Positions 55,194-64,000 of a stretch of 64,000 bases of DNA are shown here, piece by piece. The position numbers were made by a program, and so were the translations under genes. Below the pieces are notes generated by a model. It did not search any database and was not told the DNA's origin. It saw only the letters and a program-made list of their open reading frames with translations. The stretch is from Maridesulfovibrio zosterae DSM 11974 (GTDB lineage: Bacteria > Desulfobacterota > Desulfovibrionia > Desulfovibrionales > Desulfovibrionaceae), in assembly GCF_000425265.1 (NCBI RefSeq), contig NZ_AUDC01000011.1:496001-560000 (forward strand). Reading direction: 5' to 3'. Positions within the stretch are counted from its first letter, which is position 1. Each line of letters opens with the position of its first letter.

Positions 55194-55856
55194 ATGCTGC
55201 TGAAAAGTGAAAGGGAACTTGTTATAAAATATGGTCTTAGAATGCTTGAAGCCGGTCTTACAACAGGAACTGGCGGTAACCTGAGTGTTTTGAATCGTAA
55301 AAAAGGCTTACTGGCAATTAGCGCAAGTGGTCTGGATTACCGTGAGACAACTCTGGATGATGTAGTGATCATGAATCTTGAAGGTGAAATTGTCGAATCT
55401 AAACGCAAACCTTCAAGCGAAGCAGGATTCCATACTGCCCTGTATAAAAAAAGATCTGATATCAACGCAATAGTTCATACCCATTCAGTATATGCAACTA
55501 CAGTTGCCTGTCTTAATATGGAACTCCCTGCTGTGCACTATCTGGTAGGCTTTGCAGGCAATAAAGTCCCTCTAGCCCCTTATGCGACATTTGGGAGCGC
55601 ACAGCTGGCAGAAAACGTATCTGAAACCATTAAAAATTTTAATGCTGTTCTTCTCGCCAACCATGGCCTAATCTGTATTGGTCATGAAATTAAAAATGCT
55701 TTTGATGCTGCTGAAGAACTGGAGCTGGTAGCCAGAATTTATATTCAAGCACTTTCAGCAGGTAAACCGGTTATTGTACCAGATGTAGAAATGGAAAAAG
55801 TTATCGACAAGTTTTCTACTTATGGTCAAGCAGGTGGCAAGGAAAGCAAAGGTTAA
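55194..55856 (+). CDS. Class II aldolase/adducin family protein
   Basis: Zinc-dependent aldolase or epimerase of 220 residues: TTGTGGNLSVLNR near residue 20, KPSSEAGFHTALYKKR with the catalytic Glu near 74, the zinc pair in IVHTHSVYATTVA near 95, and the third His in LLANHGLICIG near 157. Related to L-fuculose-phosphate aldolase; substrate (sugar phosphate, methylthioribulose phosphate or other) not decidable here. It starts 10 bases after the protease gene and ends 3 bases before marC. Confidence 0.88.
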   Translation: MLLKSERELVIKYGLRMLEAGLTTGTGGNLSVLNRKKGLLAISASGLDYRETTLDDVVIMNLEGEIVESKRKPSSEAGFHTALYKKRSDINAIVHTHSVYATTVACLNMELPAVHYLVGFAGNKVPLAPYATFGSAQLAENVSETIKNFNAVLLANHGLICIGHEIKNAFDAAEELELVARIYIQALSAGKPVIVPDVEMEKVIDKFSTYGQAGGKESKG

Positions 55857-55859
55857 CAA

Positions 55860-56471
55860 ATGGATACTCAATCCTTGAATGCCATATTCGAAATTGCATT
55901 TCCGCTATTTCTGATCATGGACCCGTTAGGCAACCTTCCGGTATGCTTATCAATGCTCAAAGAGTTTACACCATCCCAGCAACGTAAAATTCTGTTCAGA
56001 GAACTACTTTTTGCATTGGGAATCATAATTTTGTTTATGTACTTAGGTGCCGGACTGATGAAAATGCTAAGCATCCACCAGTCCACACTACGCATAGCTG
56101 GTGGGGTAATCCTTTTTATCATTTCTATGAAAATGATTTTTCCGAAACCGGATATATCCTCTACTGAAGTAGAAAAAGACCCTTTCATAGTTCCCATTGC
56201 CGTACCTTTATTTGCTGGCCCATCTCTTCTTGCTGCGGTGATGGTTTACGGATCAAGAGGTGATACGGACTTAAAAGTTCTGACAGGTACAATGCTGGCT
56301 TGGGGAATGACATTCATCATTATGATGACCGGGCCGACATTATCACGGATACTTGGTAAAAGAGGATTACGAGCCTGTGAGCGGCTTATGGGATTAATTC
56401 TAATTCTTTTGGCAGTTCAAATGCTTGAGGATGGCATTGCGTATTACATAGGTAATGTACTTAACAGATAA
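55860..56471 (+). CDS. MarC family membrane protein
   Basis: A 203-residue protein with six hydrophobic spans and the family motifs FLIMDPLGNLPVCLSML near residue 18 and VPIAVPLFAGPSLLAAVMVY near 115. Function of MarC proteins is unclear; older claims of a multidrug role were not upheld. Co-transcribed with the aldolase gene, three bases downstream. Confidence 0.9.
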   Translation: MDTQSLNAIFEIAFPLFLIMDPLGNLPVCLSMLKEFTPSQQRKILFRELLFALGIIILFMYLGAGLMKMLSIHQSTLRIAGGVILFIISMKMIFPKPDISSTEVEKDPFIVPIAVPLFAGPSLLAAVMVYGSRGDTDLKVLTGTMLAWGMTFIIMMTGPTLSRILGKRGLRACERLMGLILILLAVQMLEDGIAYYIGNVLNR

Positions 56472-56483
56472 AACTGTACAAAA

Positions 56484-57725
56484 CTAAATTTCGTACTTCT
56501 TAAGAGTTAGATCAATAACAGATTTAAGATCATCCCCCCTTATGGGCTTTGAAACAAAATCAGCAACACCGAGCTCATCCATCTTCTTAAAATCACTATC
56601 ATCACCATAAGCACTCATTACTATAATGGGAACCTGACTATTACTAGATTCATTTTCCCGAATCATACCTATAGCTTCATATCCGTTCATTTCAGGCATC
56701 TGGATGTCCATCAGTACTAAATCATACTGCTGTTCTCTAATACAATTTAACACTTCAAGCCCATTACAGGCTGTACGGACAGAATGCCCCCATGACTCTA
56801 GATGTCTCCGCATGGTGACTTGGCTGCGAATATCATCTTCTGCCAGTAAAACTGATAATTTTTTAACATCACTACCGTTTGACGATACCGTGCTGGTGCT
56901 TCTATTCTCTGTAGACTCTATTTTATAAGGATAGCTACTGGATTTACCACAAATATCTCGCAAAAAAGAATCCACAGTATCTTTAAGTCGATGCACAGAG
57001 ATGTTGCATTTATCAACATATTTTTGAATATCTATTGGTAAACTGGAATCTTCAAGCACTTTCAAGCTTCCAGTCATACCGGCTAACGGAGTTCGTAACT
57101 CATGTGCAAATACATCAAACAAGTCATTGTCAAAAATATTTCGGTGATCACTATGGCTGCAATCCTCAGCTCCGATATCCTTGATTTCACTGATATCAAC
57201 AACGATTCCTGAAATGCCGAGAAAAAGGCCATTCATATCTTCAATACTAGTCAAACAATGTTTAAAAAATAATTTTTTACCAAATGAGTTTTTAATCTCA
57301 CTCTCGAAAGTATACACACCCTGACTTATAGACAACTTATTTAAAAGCTCACCACCGTTCTCTAGATCAGACAAATGAGAAAGTAATTTTTCATGCCATT
57401 TCCCTGTTGCATCAGGAAAACAGGATATGCCTAAATCACGACAAATTTCATTTGAAAAAAGAACCTTACCACGACTGTCTGTTCGATAATAACCAATTCC
57501 ACCAAGTTCCAGCAGTCTCCCCTGGCTTAGTTCCTGTTTAGCCAGTTGATCATGTCCGGTATAATCAAGTTCATACAATAAATATAGAAATGAAAAAATA
57601 AGTACAGACATAGAAATTACTATGTATATCAAGTATACTCCGTGAAAAGCACTTGCGAGAATTATTACTGCCGTACAGACGGAGATTAATATATAATATA
57701 TCTGTTTATTCATATTATAGTGCAT
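56484..57725 (-). CDS. Membrane PAS-DHp-receiver protein lacking a kinase ATPase domain
   Basis: A 413-residue protein: two membrane helices (about 10-25 and 30-50), a PAS domain (about 65-180), and a DHp helix with His208 in FAHELRTPLAGMTGS. A short linker with no ATPase motifs (about 262-288) follows, then a complete receiver (LLAEDD, Asp340 in LVLMDIQMPEMNG, Lys in FVSKPI). No N-box or G-box is present and the linker is far too short for an ATPase domain. It may be phosphorylated by another kinase. The start is uncertain (57725 or 57713; no clear ribosome site). Confidence 0.82.
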   Translation of the reverse strand: MHYNMNKQIYYILISVCTAVIILASAFHGVYLIYIVISMSVLIFSFLYLLYELDYTGHDQLAKQELSQGRLLELGGIGYYRTDSRGKVLFSNEICRDLGISCFPDATGKWHEKLLSHLSDLENGGELLNKLSISQGVYTFESEIKNSFGKKLFFKHCLTSIEDMNGLFLGISGIVVDISEIKDIGAEDCSHSDHRNIFDNDLFDVFAHELRTPLAGMTGSLKVLEDSSLPIDIQKYVDKCNISVHRLKDTVDSFLRDICGKSSSYPYKIESTENRSTSTVSSNGSDVKKLSVLLAEDDIRSQVTMRRHLESWGHSVRTACNGLEVLNCIREQQYDLVLMDIQMPEMNGYEAIGMIRENESSNSQVPIIVMSAYGDDSDFKKMDELGVADFVSKPIRGDDLKSVIDLTLKKYEI

Positions 57726-57934
57726 TTATATTTAAATATATAATGTATGTTCAAAAAAATATAATGACAAATTTTCATACATAGTATTTTACCCGTGACA
57801 GCATGGCAAGTCTTTATCATTTTTTTGAGACATTTTTTTATTTATATTCTCAAATAATAAGCTTAACTACTATATTTACTAACCTCAATTATATATCTCA
57901 AAAAAAATACTCAATCATTTTAGCAAAAAATAAT

Positions 57935-57967
57935 AAAAGTCCCACAACCTGATGCAGGAAGCGGGAC
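57935..57967 (-). terminator. Terminator of the cheW gene
   Basis: Stem GTCCC / GGGAC enclosing a second helix CCTG / CAGG, followed by TTTTATTATTTTTT on the minus strand. Confidence 0.7.
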
Positions 57968-57997
57968 AAATATTTATAATCTATTTTTAAGTAAAGA

Positions 57998-58546
57998 TTA
58001 TAGACTCAAAGTCATTCCTTGGGCAGAACTGAGCTCGTTAGAATCTATGTTGGAAGAATCATGATTTACATTTTTAAGCATTGCCAATTCTTCTACAGAA
58101 AGAATTTTATTTATATCAAGTATGATCACAAAGTCATCACTCTGCTTACCCATACCACGAATGAATTCAGTCTTAATGGTTGTTCCCATACGAGGAGGCT
58201 CTTCAATCATATTTTCTGTAAGCTCAATAACTTCTCGGACAGAATCTGCCAAAGCCCCCATAACCGTACTCTCACCATCAAATACGACTTCCACAATAAT
58301 AATACAGGTATTAATCGTATCTTCTGTTCTACTCATACCGAATTTTAAACGCATATCAACCACAGGGACTGCGTGACCCCTTAAATTAATTACACCACGC
58401 ATAAACTTAGGGGTTCTAGGAATTCGAGTGATTGGAGTCAACTCAAGGACCTCACGGACACTGGAAATATCCAGAGCGTAAATATCCTTATTCAGAGTAA
58501 ATGTAAGATACTGATTTGTTGTGCTATTAATCTCAACACTCATCAT
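57998..58546 (-). CDS. CheW-like chemotaxis coupling protein
   Basis: Couples chemoreceptors to CheA. The 182-residue protein has the two-barrel CheW fold: YLTFTLNKDIYALDISSVRE near residue 12, ITRIPRTPKFMRGVINLRG near 38, PVVDMRL near 62, and FIRGMGKQSDDFVIILDIN near 130. A 25-residue polar tail follows. Two adjacent ATG codons (58546, 58543) are possible starts. It lies 86 bases after the MCP gene on the same strand. No cheA is in the window. Confidence 0.92.
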   Translation of the reverse strand: MMSVEINSTTNQYLTFTLNKDIYALDISSVREVLELTPITRIPRTPKFMRGVINLRGHAVPVVDMRLKFGMSRTEDTINTCIIIVEVVFDGESTVMGALADSVREVIELTENMIEEPPRMGTTIKTEFIRGMGKQSDDFVIILDINKILSVEELAMLKNVNHDSSNIDSNELSSAQGMTLSL

Positions 58547-58632
58547 AACACCTGCTTTTTTTATGGCTCACAAACTAAATAATCACTGATTGTTATACTA
58601 TAATATAAAAAAAATGATTCTACCATATTTTA

Positions 58633-60624
58633 TTAAAATTTTTCAAAATCTCCATCTGAAAAATCACTGCTCATATCCAGGCTGACACCTGAAGATTCAG
58701 TATGTGAAGTAGTCTTTTCTGCTGATGGTTGAGAGTGAAATCCTTTCGTAGGTGTTACCATTGATCGAGTGGTAGGCAGTGCTCTGACTGGTCTTTCTGA
58801 TCTAGTTCCCACACGAAAGAAACTCATAACCTGCTGCAACTGTTCAGCCTGACTGGAAAGTTCTTCAGAAGTGGATGCCATTTCTTCGGAAGCTGAAGCA
58901 TTTTGCTGAGTAACCTGATCAAGCTGCTGAACAGCTTTATTAATCTGTTCAGCTCCTGAAAGCTGCTCACTGCTGCCTGCTGCAATTTCTTGGACAAGTT
59001 CGGCAGTGCGCTTAATATCCGGAACAAGTAAAGTCAGCATTTCACCAGCCTTTTCAGCTACACTGACAGTACTAGAAGAAAGCTCTCCTATTTCTCCTGC
59101 AGCTTCCCCACTTCTCTCAGCCAGTTTTCTAACTTCAGCCGCAACAACAGCAAATCCTTTTCCATGTTCCCCGGCTCTAGCAGCTTCAATAGCAGCGTTA
59201 AGTGCCAGAAGATTTGTCTGGCGAGCAATTTCTTCAATAATTGAAATCTTTTCTGCAATATTTTTCATTGCATCAACAGCTTTAGAGACTGCAGCACCGC
59301 CATCTTCTGCCTGCTTTGAGGAAAGTAATGCTATCTGTTCAGTCTGCTGAGCGTTCTCTGCATTCTGTCTGATATTGGCCGTCATTTCCTCAATTGATGC
59401 AGAAACTTCCTCAACATTCGCAGCCTGCTCAGTTGAAGCCTGAGAAAGAGTTTCAGCTGTAGCTGAAAGTTCTTCACTGCCTGAAGCTACATTTTCAGAA
59501 GAACTGCCAACCTCTGCAACAACATCCGAGAGGCGAGCCACCATATCGTTTAGAGCGGCGGCCAGAATACCAATTTCATCCCGCTGTGTAATATCAAGAG
59601 TTTTAGTAAAATCACCTTGCGCCATGTTTTCAGCAAAAGAGACCCCTTTACGTACAGGTCCGGTTATTGCGCGCGTGACAGTAATTGAAATTAAAATACC
59701 ACAAAAAAGAGCCAGAGCCAGACCACTCAAAATCAGAGAAAAAGAAGAGCTGATAACGCCTGAAGCAGAAGCCTGCTGTTCAACCATCATATGCTGACTA
59801 AGATCAAGAGCCTCTACCCCGATAGCAGCCATTGCCTTCAACTCAGTTTTTTGAATTTCACTTTTTTTAACTATAATATTAAATCCTTCAAGGTATCCTC
59901 GAGCAGCACTTTCTAAAGCGCTTATATCCCATCCTGATTTTTCAACCACCCAAGGATTTTCTCTAAGCCTATCACAAATACTGAGTATTGAATTTAAATT
60001 ACTCCGTACCTTTGATACAGATTCGCTAGAACCTGTTCTAAGAAAACTTATACCTTCAACTCTTGTCTGCAGAAAGTATCTTTCGGCGTCCACTAGAGTC
60101 GTATATGCCAAAAAAGAATCAGAAGAATTTCCAATTTCCGCAACATTCGCCAAACTCTCCTGCATAAATTCTTTGCACTGATGCAACATTTGAGAAACAG
60201 CGACTTTAAGCCTATCGGCCTCAGCTACACAATTAGTTATGGCTTCCTTTTTATCATCTTCATACTTAATATAAGTCTTAAAAACATCTCCGTAGCTTAT
60301 GGCACTATTTGAAATATTTGAAATATCATCGAGGCCTTCTCCAGAAAATATATTTTTATTCTCTGCGATATGACTACTTATTGAACCAATATTTTGTGAA
60401 AATTCTTTCTTGTAGTTATCAGTACCTTTAAGCGTATAATAAAGTACAGTTAAACGTGCCTTATACATATCAGTAACAGCCTTACTGACAACGTCAAGGC
60501 GGTTATTCTGTACTGAAACTTGATTAAGTCCATACCAACCAACACCGCCAACAGCTACTGTTAAAAGCAGAACAATAAGAAACCCACCACCAATTTTCCA
60601 CCCAAGCTTCAGGTTGTTGAACAT
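58633..60624 (-). CDS. Methyl-accepting chemotaxis protein
   Basis: Chemoreceptor of 663 residues. Membrane helix about 10-32, a large helical ligand-binding domain (about 33-290), helix 2 about 295-320, HAMP 320-372, and a cytoplasmic signalling helix hairpin. The tip region [20 protein letters not shown] and [15 protein letters not shown] near 480-515 is canonical for CheA/CheW binding. The C-terminus is a 60-residue Ser/Thr-rich linker ending DFEKF with no CheR-binding pentapeptide of the NWETF kind. GGAGAT precedes the ATG. Paired with the cheW gene. Confidence 0.95.
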   Translation of the reverse strand: MFNNLKLGWKIGGGFLIVLLLTVAVGGVGWYGLNQVSVQNNRLDVVSKAVTDMYKARLTVLYYTLKGTDNYKKEFSQNIGSISSHIAENKNIFSGEGLDDISNISNSAISYGDVFKTYIKYEDDKKEAITNCVAEADRLKVAVSQMLHQCKEFMQESLANVAEIGNSSDSFLAYTTLVDAERYFLQTRVEGISFLRTGSSESVSKVRSNLNSILSICDRLRENPWVVEKSGWDISALESAARGYLEGFNIIVKKSEIQKTELKAMAAIGVEALDLSQHMMVEQQASASGVISSSFSLILSGLALALFCGILISITVTRAITGPVRKGVSFAENMAQGDFTKTLDITQRDEIGILAAALNDMVARLSDVVAEVGSSSENVASGSEELSATAETLSQASTEQAANVEEVSASIEEMTANIRQNAENAQQTEQIALLSSKQAEDGGAAVSKAVDAMKNIAEKISIIEEIARQTNLLALNAAIEAARAGEHGKGFAVVAAEVRKLAERSGEAAGEIGELSSSTVSVAEKAGEMLTLLVPDIKRTAELVQEIAAGSSEQLSGAEQINKAVQQLDQVTQQNASASEEMASTSEELSSQAEQLQQVMSFFRVGTRSERPVRALPTTRSMVTPTKGFHSQPSAEKTTSHTESSGVSLDMSSDFSDGDFEKF

Positions 60625-60870
60625 TTACATCTCCACTTTTATTAAAACTTTAGTTGGTCAACGACTTTATAATTGCATTCCTATTACTAATAACAAAGTA
60701 GAAGTGCAAGTACATAGTATTCTAATCACTCACTGCATTTGTATGATAAATAATACACTTAGACAATATCTCTTCTGAAATCGGAATAATTATGTAAAAC
60801 TTTAGTATATGACCGAATAAACAGTTGCTGCTATAAATAAAATAGTCTGAAATTTATTTCTGAATGAAAA

Positions 60871-61215
60871 CTATATTTGCAAAGTCTCGTTGATTGCGAC
60901 TACAACCTTGTCAAGTTCTTTAAAAAGCGTAGGCATAATGTCATTAGCCTCACACAACTTACTTTTGCGAACGTTTTTCTCTACCTTCTCGGCTAATGAC
61001 GTGACAATTTCAGCTCGTATAGTTGCTGAAATACCTTTCAAGGCATGAGAAAATTTAATGGCCTTAGGAATATCTGAATTCGCAAGAGCTTCTTTCAAAG
61101 ACTTAGCCCTCGCAGGTGCATCTATAAGGTATACATTTAAAATTTCATTACCAAGTTCGACATCATCACCTAAGTGATTCAAAAAAGTCTTCTTATTAAA
61201 AACAACATTCGACAT
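60871..61215 (-). CDS. Hpt phosphotransfer protein
   Basis: A 114-residue stand-alone Hpt domain with the phospho-acceptor His in KFSHALKGISATI near residue 55. I placed the start at the ATG at 61215 after GGGAGGA; the frame upstream to 61281 overlaps the end region of the glycosyltransferase gene and is not Hpt-like. No kinase is directly adjacent, though the ATPase-less DHp-receiver protein lies 3 kb away on the same strand. The partner is unknown. Confidence 0.85.
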   Translation of the reverse strand: MSNVVFNKKTFLNHLGDDVELGNEILNVYLIDAPARAKSLKEALANSDIPKAIKFSHALKGISATIRAEIVTSLAEKVEKNVRKSKLCEANDIMPTLFKELDKVVVAINETLQI

Positions 61216-61283
61216 TACTATCCTCCCGTATCTCGGCAAACACGAGGTTAATTGAGTCACATTACTTTCGTATAATAGCATAC

Positions 61284-62939
61284 TTAATCGTTATAAACTA
61301 ATCTAAAATAACTAGGCAGATCAGATAAAACCTTACGTTTGAAAAAACGTTCTCGTCCAGCTTCTATAGCTAGGTTTCGCGCAAAATCTAAATCGTTTAG
61401 GCCCTCTGTTAAGCGAAATACTTTTAAATTAGTTATTCCAATATCTGCACATATATGCCAATCACGAGGGTGATGTAATGATAATTGACTTAAAAACCCC
61501 AAACGGGTTGGTTCTCCGCCCATCACATCTGCAAATATAAGATCAAGCCTTTTAAATACGGCAAGATTTTTTGGGTCGATATACAGAGCAGCAAAATAAC
61601 AATCAGCAGCACAAGAAGGGATATCACTAGCTTCATTAAAAGCGACACCAGGTCGGAGAGTTATTCCATTCTTAAATAATTCATCTCCCCAAAACATCAA
61701 CAATTCCAAAGTGTCCTTAGGTTTATTCTTCTTTTGATCATATACAGCAGACACATACGAAAACCACCATTTTAGAGCCAAATCATTCAAGCCTAAATGA
61801 ACTGCACATAATGATGCGATCATATTAAAGTAACAATTTTTCGGAAAAATTTTCTTTTCAAAATATGGTTTAGCAATCAGTAAATATAATTCACGCAGAT
61901 CAGCGCGAACTGATAGTCGAAAAAGAGCTGCATCACGCATCACGCCCATCTTACATGCTAAAAGTTTATTAATGAGGTTACCCCATTCTACAGTCATCCC
62001 GCCAGATTCGCCCAGAGAAGCACAAGCCAGATTCGCATATAGCTGAGCATCATCAATATCAACTTTGCGTTTTGAAATTCTTTTTACAAAGTCCAAAATA
62101 CTTTTAGCTCTATTTACTGGAAGATGATCGCGCATAATGCGCTCATACCCTGCAAGGCCCAAAGATGCAGCATAAGAAGGATCCGCTTGGAGTCTGCTTA
62201 AAATTTCTTTTAATTCAAGAACATCTCTATAGACGATAATTTCTTTACCAATATCAAAAAGCTCTCCTAATTCCTCTCCAATATCCGGAGTAACCACTGC
62301 ACAGCCACAAGAGCATGCTTCAAAAATTCGAAAATTAATTTCTCCAAAAATAGCTTCGTTAGGCACAATCCGAGTCTGACGATATACTTCCATCATCTGT
62401 GAATAATTTAAATCTTCAACTTGATGCAAATCAAAATGTGAATTCAAAAATTTAATAAACCATAGTCTGGATGGACGAGCTTTGGTAACCCTGCCGACAA
62501 ATGTAAGACTGTGCGATCTAGATGAATACGGGATTAGTCCTCCAGTCGTACCGGACTGAATACCTAACCGTGCTCCCATCCATGGAATCCAGCATATTTC
62601 AGCTTCACAATTTTTCTTTAAAATCGGAACATATTTTTTTTGGGTAGTCAGCACACCATCAAACAAAGAACCATAAACACCGTGCCAGTGCATATTTAAG
62701 TGAGTATCAACTGACCAGAAGATCTTTATACAATCTATTTTATGCATCCCGCTTAAAAAAAGGCGTAACCCAAGAATTTCCTGCTGAAAAATTAAATCAG
62801 GTTTAAAACCCAGCTCATTAAGTTTTGAGGAGACATCAAGTTCATTATCGTAACTACGAATACAGCAGACCTCACAGCCAAGGGAAACAAAGGCATCAAT
62901 CAATGGCTGTCGGCAGTTAATCAGGAAAAGCTTTTTCAT
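61284..62939 (-). CDS. Glycosyltransferase with C-terminal helical region
   Basis: A 551-residue cytoplasmic protein. The first about 290 residues are a GT-B type glycosyltransferase of the CgeB/DUF3880 kind: IFWSVDTHLNMHW, SLTFVGRVTKARPSRLWFIK, and the donor-site region FGEINFRIFEACSCGCAVVT near 210 with a following Glu. The remaining 260 residues are helical with TPR-like features (SCAADCYFAALYIDPKNLAV). Such proteins often glycosylate flagellin or surface glycans in Desulfovibrio; that role is inferred. No good ribosome site before the ATG. Confidence 0.82.
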   Translation of the reverse strand: MKKLFLINCRQPLIDAFVSLGCEVCCIRSYDNELDVSSKLNELGFKPDLIFQQEILGLRLFLSGMHKIDCIKIFWSVDTHLNMHWHGVYGSLFDGVLTTQKKYVPILKKNCEAEICWIPWMGARLGIQSGTTGGLIPYSSRSHSLTFVGRVTKARPSRLWFIKFLNSHFDLHQVEDLNYSQMMEVYRQTRIVPNEAIFGEINFRIFEACSCGCAVVTPDIGEELGELFDIGKEIIVYRDVLELKEILSRLQADPSYAASLGLAGYERIMRDHLPVNRAKSILDFVKRISKRKVDIDDAQLYANLACASLGESGGMTVEWGNLINKLLACKMGVMRDAALFRLSVRADLRELYLLIAKPYFEKKIFPKNCYFNMIASLCAVHLGLNDLALKWWFSYVSAVYDQKKNKPKDTLELLMFWGDELFKNGITLRPGVAFNEASDIPSCAADCYFAALYIDPKNLAVFKRLDLIFADVMGGEPTRLGFLSQLSLHHPRDWHICADIGITNLKVFRLTEGLNDLDFARNLAIEAGRERFFKRKVLSDLPSYFRLVYND

Positions 62940-63036
62940 AAATGTCTGTATATGCTAAGCGGTTATAACTTTAAACAAAATATATTGTTACACATCAAGG
63001 ATTTTAATTACCACAAGCTTATAAAAATGATAAAAA

Positions 63037-63615
63037 TTACTTAAGCACAATATCCAAGTTAGCTAAAAGAGAGACCGCTTCAGGCAATGAGAAAACAGTC
63101 TTGTTCAGTTTGTTTGTTTCAGCATTCATATAATAATTTCGTGATGTACTAAAGTCCGCACGAGTCAAATCGTTCTGATGAAACTGGCATTTAGATAAAT
63201 CACAATTATCAAAAATAACACTAGAAAGTTTATTATGACGAAATGAGGCCTCGATTAACGAGCTGCTGCTGAACGTAACTTTAGTTAAATTCATATCACT
63301 AAAAGAACAGTTATCAAGTAAACAATTATCATAAGATGCAGTGATTACTATTCCAACACTGCCCCAATTAATGCCAAGAAGCTTTGAATCACAAAATTCT
63401 GTTCCAATAATCTTGGTATTGCAAAGCCGGGCCAAAGAAAGATTACATTCTTGAAAACGACAGCTTTCAAATTCACAATCTAAAAAATTAGTATATTGTA
63501 ATGAGGATCTTATAAACGTGCATTCAAAAAAAGAAGTACCCAAAAAACTTTTATTTTTTAGATCTAATCCTCTAAAATTTACTTTTTCATAATGATCTTC
63601 ACTAAAAATTTTCAT
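63037..63615 (-). CDS. Pentapeptide-repeat protein
   Basis: A 192-residue protein built of A(D/N)LxX-type repeats: LDLKNKSFLGTSFFECTFIR, LQYTNFLDCEFESCRFQECN and SLARLCNTKIIGTEFC continue to about residue 165, giving a right-handed beta-helix. The last 25 residues are not repeats. No signal peptide. Relatives include DNA mimics (Qnr/MfpA) and proteins of unknown role; nothing here decides. GGAAGAAG precedes the ATG. Confidence 0.88.
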   Translation of the reverse strand: MKIFSEDHYEKVNFRGLDLKNKSFLGTSFFECTFIRSSLQYTNFLDCEFESCRFQECNLSLARLCNTKIIGTEFCDSKLLGINWGSVGIVITASYDNCLLDNCSFSDMNLTKVTFSSSSLIEASFRHNKLSSVIFDNCDLSKCQFHQNDLTRADFSTSRNYYMNAETNKLNKTVFSLPEAVSLLANLDIVLK

Positions 63616-64000
63616 TTTATCTTCTTCCTCATTCTCATAGAAAAGTTAGTGAGTAAATTTCAAGTGAGTAAAGTTCAATAGAGCAATGATATATCTGACT
63701 TGAGTTTTGACACTAATCACCTACTATATCTTCATCAACAACTTTTCTATAGTCTTCGCTACTCTCAGAGGCCTTGATTAACTTGATGCACTATTGCTGT
63801 TTTATATAAGATTTGGCCTTCATCTGGATCTAAGGATACAATTTACCATAGGATTCCTACTCGTAACTTATACCAAAGGGAGTGCAGAAGACTGAGGGTA
63901 CTACGCTTTTAGAGCTAATCAGAAAATTAATAGCTGACATTTAATCAATCGGACGAGAATTAAAACTATCTTTGTTTAAAAGACTAAAGTCGTAGTAGCT
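63616..64000. other. Right-edge region, no gene recognised
   Basis: 385 bases with stops in all frames that I followed and no ribosome site, terminator or repeat that stands out. It should include the promoter of the pentapeptide-repeat gene. It might hold a decayed gene, but I found no readable remnant. Confidence 0.4.

Overview
The window looks like chromosomal DNA of a low-GC, probably marine, sulfate-reducing bacterium of the Desulfovibrio/Maridesulfovibrio group. The evidence is a dsrA-dsrB-dsrD dissimilatory sulfite reductase operon with cobB behind it, and a full hmcABCDEF operon whose HmcA has 16 c-type heme motifs. A HydF hydrogenase maturase and a large set of two-component, chemotaxis and c-di-GMP proteins fit the same group. 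Assignments rest on reading motifs and gene order; no database search was possible.

Left part (1-17 kb): the 3' end of an unknown gene; cobB; dsrABD on the minus strand with a consensus promoter, a long leader and a switch-like hairpin pair between dsrB and dsrD; a cysteine-cluster protein; a DUF523 protein; an Fe-S L-serine dehydratase; ATP-type PEP carboxykinase; and a sodium-pump decarboxylase operon (biotin carboxyltransferase, gamma, beta). A gene-poor stretch of about 1.6 kb then hides two small membrane proteins (one of the FeoB-associated Cys-rich type). Next come a solitary CbiM metal transporter and an aspartate/glutamate racemase.

Middle (17-31 kb): hmcABCDEF, a tandem universal-stress protein, two sister single-domain response regulators, a soluble receiver-PAS-PAS kinase, an Rrf2 repressor with three IscR-like cysteines, and a membrane kinase with two periplasmic c-heme motifs. 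I read this as an electron-transfer complex with its own redox-sensing circuit; two ATACCT/AGGTAT dyads lie upstream of hmcA.

31-45 kb: PnuC with an overlapping ribosylnicotinamide kinase; a flavodoxin-ferredoxin protein; transaldolase; a lone trpB behind a textbook trp attenuator (leader peptide with three Trp codons); a second cysteine-cluster protein; a BASS transporter; a three-gene sensory unit (BMP binding protein, hybrid kinase, Hpt); HydF; and GlnRS.

Right part (45-64 kb): CheX, a dCache/PAS/GGDEF cyclase, a methyltransferase, a divergent phage-type regulator pair (Mor-like and S24 repressor) separated by a perfect 24-bp-arm inverted repeat, groESL, and a repeat protein. A possible pseudoknotted leader precedes an operon of M48 protease, class II aldolase and MarC. 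The end holds a DHp-receiver protein with no ATPase domain, CheW, an MCP, an Hpt protein, a glycosyltransferase and a pentapeptide-repeat protein.
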